Part shown: positions 60,621 to 64,000 of the stretch, piece after piece | How positions within the stretch are numbered: position 1 is the stretch's first letter | How the letters are laid out: each line of letters begins with the position of its first letter | NCBI GenBank assembly: GCA_900768535.1 | Contig: CAAGDE010000076.1 | Location: 1 to 64,000, forward strand | Source: Clostridia bacterium | GTDB taxonomy: Bacteria > Bacillota > Clostridia > Oscillospirales > CAG-272 | DNA length: 64,000 nt | Reading direction: 5' to 3' | Made by a program: the position numbers and the translations under genes | The notes under the pieces: generated by a model | The model's input: only the letters and a program-made list of their open reading frames with translations | Told to the model about the DNA's origin: nothing | Database searches by the model: none

Positions 60621-60647
60621 AAAAATGTTAAATCAAGAGAATACGCA

Positions 60648-60676
60648 TTGCAAAAAGCGGCAAAGTATGGTATAAT
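60648..60676 (+). promoter_or_regulatory. Promoter of rpsB-tsf
   Basis: TTGCAA at 60648-60653, 17-base spacer, TATAAT at 60671-60676 with an extended TGG just upstream. It would give a structured leader of about 145 bases before rpsB. Confidence 0.75.
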
Positions 60677-60709
60677 TCAATGTAATTGTGCCGGACTGCC
60701 GCTTTTTGC
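60650..60709. repeat. 13-base inverted repeat around the rpsB promoter
   Basis: GCAAAAAGCGGCA (60650-60662) and TGCCGCTTTTTGC (60697-60709) are exact complements. The left arm lies in the -35 and spacer and the right arm in the transcript's first 30 bases. It could be a repressor operator; as RNA only the right arm is transcribed from this promoter. Confidence 0.6.
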
Positions 60710-60826
60710 GTCGGGCGGTGCAAAATAATACACACACCGGACGAAAATCGCTGCGGTGCCGTACCGTGCGGTGCGGTTGGGGCGGATGCGTCGCGGTGGT
60801 GGAAAAACCGAAGGAGGACATGAATC

Positions 60827-61558
60827 ATGTCTGTTATCTCAATCAAGCAGCTGCTTGAAGCAGGTGTTCATTTCGGACACCACACCAGAAGATGGAACCC
60901 GAAAATGCAGGAGTACATTTTCACGGAGCGCAACGGTATTTATATTATCGACCTGCAGAAAACCGTGAAAAAGTTCGATGAGGCGTACAATTTCGTCCGC
61001 GAGCTCTCCGAAAAGGGCGGAACCCTGCTGTTCGTCGGAACCAAGAAGCAGGCGGCGGAAGCCATCAAGGAAGAGGCAACCCGCTGCGGAATGTACTATG
61101 TCAACGTGCGTTGGCCCGGCGGTATGATGACCAACTTCAAGACCATCAAGAAGTCCATCAACCGTCTGAACAACCTCTACAAGATGCAGGAGGACGGCAC
61201 CTTTGATCTGCTCCCGAAGAAGGAGGTCGCCGCAATGCAGAAGGAGATCTTCGACCTGGAGAAGAGCTACGGCGGTATCAAGACCATGGAGCGACTGCCG
61301 GATGCCGTGTTTGTGGTTGACCCCAAGAAGGAGCACATTGCCGTGCTGGAGGCAAAGAAGCTGGGCATTCCGGTGATTGCCATCGTCGATACCAACTGCG
61401 ACCCGGACGATGCGGATTATATCATCCCCGGTAACGATGACGCCATCCGTGCCATCAAGCTGATCTCTTCCTCCCTGGCAGATGCCGTCATCGAGGGCAA
61501 GCAGGGCGAGGAGACCGCAGAGGCTGCCGAAGAGGAAGCTCCGAAGGACGCTGAATAA
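60827..61558 (+). CDS. rpsB: 30S ribosomal protein S2
   Basis: A 243-residue S2 protein. [24 protein letters not shown] is the N-terminal signature (quoted from [19 protein letters not shown]). [35 protein letters not shown] and [15 protein letters not shown] are all as expected, with an acidic alanine-rich tail. The ATG follows GAAGGAGG. It heads the rpsB-tsf operon; the leader upstream could carry autoregulation by S2, as known in other bacteria. Confidence 0.98.
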   Translation: MSVISIKQLLEAGVHFGHHTRRWNPKMQEYIFTERNGIYIIDLQKTVKKFDEAYNFVRELSEKGGTLLFVGTKKQAAEAIKEEATRCGMYYVNVRWPGGMMTNFKTIKKSINRLNNLYKMQEDGTFDLLPKKEVAAMQKEIFDLEKSYGGIKTMERLPDAVFVVDPKKEHIAVLEAKKLGIPVIAIVDTNCDPDDADYIIPGNDDAIRAIKLISSSLADAVIEGKQGEETAEAAEEEAPKDAE

Positions 61559-61576
61559 TTGAAGGGAGATAGAAAA

Positions 61577-62500
61577 ATGGCTGCTATTACCGCAAAAGAT
61601 GTTGCAGCGCTCCGTGCAAAAACCGGTATCGGTATGATGGAGTGCAAGAAGGCGCTGGTGGAAGCGGACGGCGATGTCGATGCCGCAATCAAGATCCTGC
61701 GCGAGAAGGGCGAGCTGAAGGCGGAGTCCAAAATGGCGACCAGAATCGCCGCGGACGGACTGGTTGAAATCCGCAAGGAAGGCGACCTGACCGCAATGAT
61801 CGAGGTCAACTCCGAGACCGACTTTGTCGCCAAGAACGAAACCTTCAAGGCATTCGTTACCGACCTGCTGAAGATCATCATCGCGCAGAAGCCCGCAACG
61901 GTGGAAGCCCTGATGGCTTGCAGGTACGATGACGAGATGAATGTTGATGCAAAGCTGAAGGAAATGATCTTCAAGATCGGTGAGAAGCTGACGGTTCGCC
62001 GCTTCGTGCTGGTCGAGGGTGTTACCAGCACCTATATTCACGGAAACGGCTCCATCGGCGTTGTGGCGAAGTTCAAAACGAACGTTGCCGACAAGCCGGA
62101 GTTCGCGGCGTTTGCCAAGAACATCGCGCTCCAGATCGGTGCATATCCGACCCCGTACCTCTGCCGCGAGCAGGTTCCTGCATCGGTGATTGAGGAAGAA
62201 AAGAAGATTCTGCTGGCGCAGATCGCAAACGATCCTGCAAATGCGAAGAAGCCCGATGCGATCAAGGAAAAGATGGTCGAGGGTCGTGTTTCCAAGTTCT
62301 ACGACAACAACTGCCTGCTGGACATGGGCTATGTCAAGGACGAGGACATGAAGGTCGGTCAGTACGTCAAGGCGACTGCAAAGGAGCTGGGCGGCGAGAT
62401 CGAGGTTGTGGAATTCTATCGCTACGAGAAGGGCGAGGGCATCCAGAAGCGCGAGGAGAACTTTGCGGAAGAGATCGCAAAGATGACTGCGGGCAAATAA
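61577..62500 (+). CDS. tsf: Translation elongation factor Ts
   Basis: A 307-residue guanine nucleotide exchange factor for EF-Tu. ITAKDVAALRAKTGIGMMECKKAL is the N-terminal signature (quoted from LRAKTGIGMMECKKAL). IEVNSETDFVAKNETF is the TDFVA-type core, with the two dimerisation/core subdomains following. The ATG at 61577 follows GAAGGGAGA. It ends at a clear terminator. Confidence 0.98.
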   Translation: MAAITAKDVAALRAKTGIGMMECKKALVEADGDVDAAIKILREKGELKAESKMATRIAADGLVEIRKEGDLTAMIEVNSETDFVAKNETFKAFVTDLLKIIIAQKPATVEALMACRYDDEMNVDAKLKEMIFKIGEKLTVRRFVLVEGVTSTYIHGNGSIGVVAKFKTNVADKPEFAAFAKNIALQIGAYPTPYLCREQVPASVIEEEKKILLAQIANDPANAKKPDAIKEKMVEGRVSKFYDNNCLLDMGYVKDEDMKVGQYVKATAKELGGEIEVVEFYRYEKGEGIQKREENFAEEIAKMTAGK

Positions 62501-62514
62501 TTGCATAAATAAAG

Positions 62515-62555
62515 AGGGATCCGGCAAAAAATCTTGCAGGATCCCTGCTTTTTTT
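62515..62555 (+). terminator. Terminator of rpsB-tsf
   Basis: AGGGATCC (62515-62522) pairs with GGATCCCT (62539-62546); an inner GCA/TGC continues the stem and a run of seven T follows. Confidence 0.9.
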
Positions 62556-62566
62556 CGCAAAACCCC

Positions 62567-62594
62567 TTGACAAATCGAGAATTTGTGGTATAAT
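62567..62594 (+). promoter_or_regulatory. Promoter of ylxM-ffh
   Basis: TTGACA at 62567-62572, 16-base spacer, TATAAT at 62589-62594. TGTAAAG (62595-62601) and CTTTACA (62609-62615) form an inverted repeat right after the -10, at the likely transcription start. Confidence 0.9.
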
Positions 62595-62636
62595 TGTAAA
62601 GTAAATTGCTTTACACCGAAAAGCGAGGGGATTGCC

Positions 62637-62969
62637 ATGTTTGAAAAGGATCTGCGAATCGGCTTTCTGCTCGACTTTTACGGAGATATGCTCTCCGAGC
62701 GAAAACGCACCGTACTGGATCGGTATTACAACGACGATCTGTCGCTCTCCGAAATTGCAGAGGAGATCGGAATTTCACGCCAGGGCGTGCGGGAGCTGAT
62801 CAAAAAGGCGGAGGAAGAGCTGCTGTTTTACGAAGAAAAGCTTGGGCTGGCGGCAAGATTCCGACAGGCGGGGGAGCAGGCGGAGCGTCTGCTGGCACTT
62901 CTGCGGGAAAGCGGCGCCGACAGCCGCATTATGGACGCGGCGGAGGAGCTGGCAAAATCCGTTCGCTGA
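62637..62969 (+). CDS. ylxM: YlxM-family SRP-associated HTH protein
   Basis: A 110-residue YlxM protein. FLLDFYGDMLSERKRTVLDRYYNDDLSLSEIAEEIGISRQGVRELIKKAE (quoted from LSLSEIAEEIGISRQGVREL) has a sigma-70 region 4-like helix-turn-helix. YlxM stimulates the SRP GTPases in some Gram-positive bacteria. It directly precedes ffh, the usual gene pairing. The ATG at 62637 follows GCGAGGGG. Confidence 0.93.
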   Translation: MFEKDLRIGFLLDFYGDMLSERKRTVLDRYYNDDLSLSEIAEEIGISRQGVRELIKKAEEELLFYEEKLGLAARFRQAGEQAERLLALLRESGADSRIMDAAEELAKSVR

Positions 62970-62993
62970 ATATGAAGGGGGGAATCGCAGGAA

Positions 62994-64000
62994 ATGTTCG
63001 AAAGCCTCGGTGAAAAACTGACAAACGCATTCAAAAAATTCCGGAGCAAGGGAAAGCTGACCGAAGCAGACGTCAAAGCCGGAATGCGGGAAATCAAGCT
63101 CGCACTGCTGGAAGCCGACGTCAACTTCAGGGTTGTCCGGGATTTTATCAAAATCGTGTCCGAACGGGCGGTCGGAAGCGAGGTGCTGGAGTCGCTTCTG
63201 CCGGCACAGCAGATCGTCAAGATCGTCAATGAAGAGCTGACAAGACTCATGGGCGGCTCTCAGGCGAAGCTGACCATTTCCCCCAAGCCGCCCACGGTCA
63301 TCATGATGGTCGGTCTGCAGGGAGCCGGTAAAACCACGCACGCAGGCAAGCTTGCGGGACTGTACAAAAAGCAGGGCAAAAAGCCGCTGTTGGTTGCGTG
63401 TGACGTCTACCGCCCGGCGGCAATCAAGCAGCTGCAGGTGGTGGGAGAGAAGCTGGACATCCCGGTATTCACCATGGGTGATCAGGTCTCGCCGGTCAAA
63501 ATCGCCAGGGAAGGCGTTGCTTATGCCAACCAAAAGGGCTACGACATGGTCTTCATCGATACCGCAGGACGGCTGCAGATCGACGATGTCCTGATGGAGG
63601 AGCTGGAGCAGATCAAGGAGGCGGTGCACCCGTCCGAAATTCTGCTGACGGTCGATGCCATGATCGGTCAGGAATCGGTCAACGTGGCGGAAACCTTCAA
63701 CAACCGGCTGGACATCACCGGTGTTATCCTGACCAAGCTGGACGGCGACACGAGAGGCGGTGCGGCACTGTCCATCCGCTATGTTACCGGAAAGCCGATC
63801 AAATTCGTCGGTACCGGCGAAAAGCTGGACACCATCGAGCCGTTCTATCCCGACAGAATGGCATCGCGAATCCTCGGCATGGGCGATGTCCTGACGCTGA
63901 TCGACAAGGCGCAGGCGGCTTATGACGAAAAGCAGGCGGTGGAGCTGGAAAAGAAAATGCGCCAGCAGACCTTTACGCTGGACGATTATCTCGGACAGCT
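62994..64000 (+). CDS. ffh: Signal recognition particle protein Ffh (partial)
   Basis: The first 335 residues of Ffh; the window ends inside the gene. The N domain (FESLGEKLTNAFKKFRSKG) is followed by the G domain with G1 GLQGAGKTTHAGKLA, DVYRPAAIKQL, G3 FIDTAGRLQ and G4 TKLDGDTRGG. The methionine-rich M domain that binds signal sequences and 4.5S/6S RNA is beyond the end. It starts 24 bases after ylxM behind AGGGGGGAA. Confidence 0.97.
   Translation, partial: MFESLGEKLTNAFKKFRSKGKLTEADVKAGMREIKLALLEADVNFRVVRDFIKIVSERAVGSEVLESLLPAQQIVKIVNEELTRLMGGSQAKLTISPKPPTVIMMVGLQGAGKTTHAGKLAGLYKKQGKKPLLVACDVYRPAAIKQLQVVGEKLDIPVFTMGDQVSPVKIAREGVAYANQKGYDMVFIDTAGRLQIDDVLMEELEQIKEAVHPSEILLTVDAMIGQESVNVAETFNNRLDITGVILTKLDGDTRGGAALSIRYVTGKPIKFVGTGEKLDTIEPFYPDRMASRILGMGDVLTLIDKAQAAYDEKQAVELEKKMRQQTFTLDDYLGQ

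Overview
The window reads as a chromosomal segment of a strictly anaerobic, fairly GC-rich member of the Clostridia, of the Oscillospiraceae/Ruminococcaceae kind. The evidence is anaerobic NrdD/NrdG ribonucleotide reductase, several [FeFe] hydrogenases, a YlmC/YmxH PRC-barrel sporulation-type protein, a YlxM-Ffh pair, an ecfA-ecfA-ecfT-truA operon, and near-consensus TTGACA/TATAAT promoters with strong GGAGG ribosome binding sites. I saw no phage, transposase, CRISPR array, rRNA or tRNA. Genes are tightly packed, often with 4-base ATGA overlaps. This is mostly core metabolism, and the interest lies in unusual proteins and regulatory structures inside it.

Layout. 1-504: a roughly 420-bp nested palindrome without a gene. 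505-2644 (minus): trmB, a nitroreductase and truB. 2756-5770: a methionine ABC transporter operon. It starts with a Met/Cys-rich 27-residue leader peptide and an attenuator-like terminator, and its binding protein MetQ is circularly permuted. 5853-6755: a TIM-barrel sugar isomerase. 6761-7222: two related palindromic repeats. 7232-10122: an RsuA-type pseudouridine synthase and Tex. 10311-11426: an MsmX/UgpC-type ATPase. 11691-15888: hydCBA, an NAD-linked, probably electron-bifurcating [FeFe] hydrogenase. 16127-18477: a DivIVA-like protein, an XRE regulator with a 17-bp inverted repeat around its HTH region, and a membrane protein. 18544-20528 (minus): hslO, a methyltransferase and a YerC/TrpR-like regulator.

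20756-29972: an aromatic amino acid supercluster in the order aminotransferase, pheA, aroB, aroC, aroE-aroK fusion, aroQ, aroA, tyrA, aroF. It covers every step from DAHP synthesis to prephenate and onward. 30021-32868: nrdDG behind three regularly spaced NrdR-like boxes. 32981-35819: proBAC. Then come a LysR regulator, a YfcE phosphodiesterase and an APH-like kinase. 38226-43047: a hydrogenase signalling cassette made of two [2Fe-2S] mini-ferredoxins, a PAS-containing group C sensory hydrogenase, a SpoIIE-type phosphatase and a group B hydrogenase.

43124-48213 (minus): ruvB, ruvA, a YfhO-like membrane protein and a DUF951 protein, with ruvC divergent at 48429. 48947-60620: an rRNA-type methyltransferase, the ECF transporter module with truA, a DUF5711-like protein, CvpA, a zinc-finger Clp ATPase, a P-type ATPase homologue that has lost its catalytic motifs, and YlmC. 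60827-64000: rpsB-tsf, then ylxM-ffh, with ffh cut by the window end.

The most unusual items are the circularly permuted MetQ with its leader-peptide attenuator, the apparently dead P-type ATPase, the hydrogenase signalling cassette, the inverted repeat in the XRE gene, and the nested palindromes.
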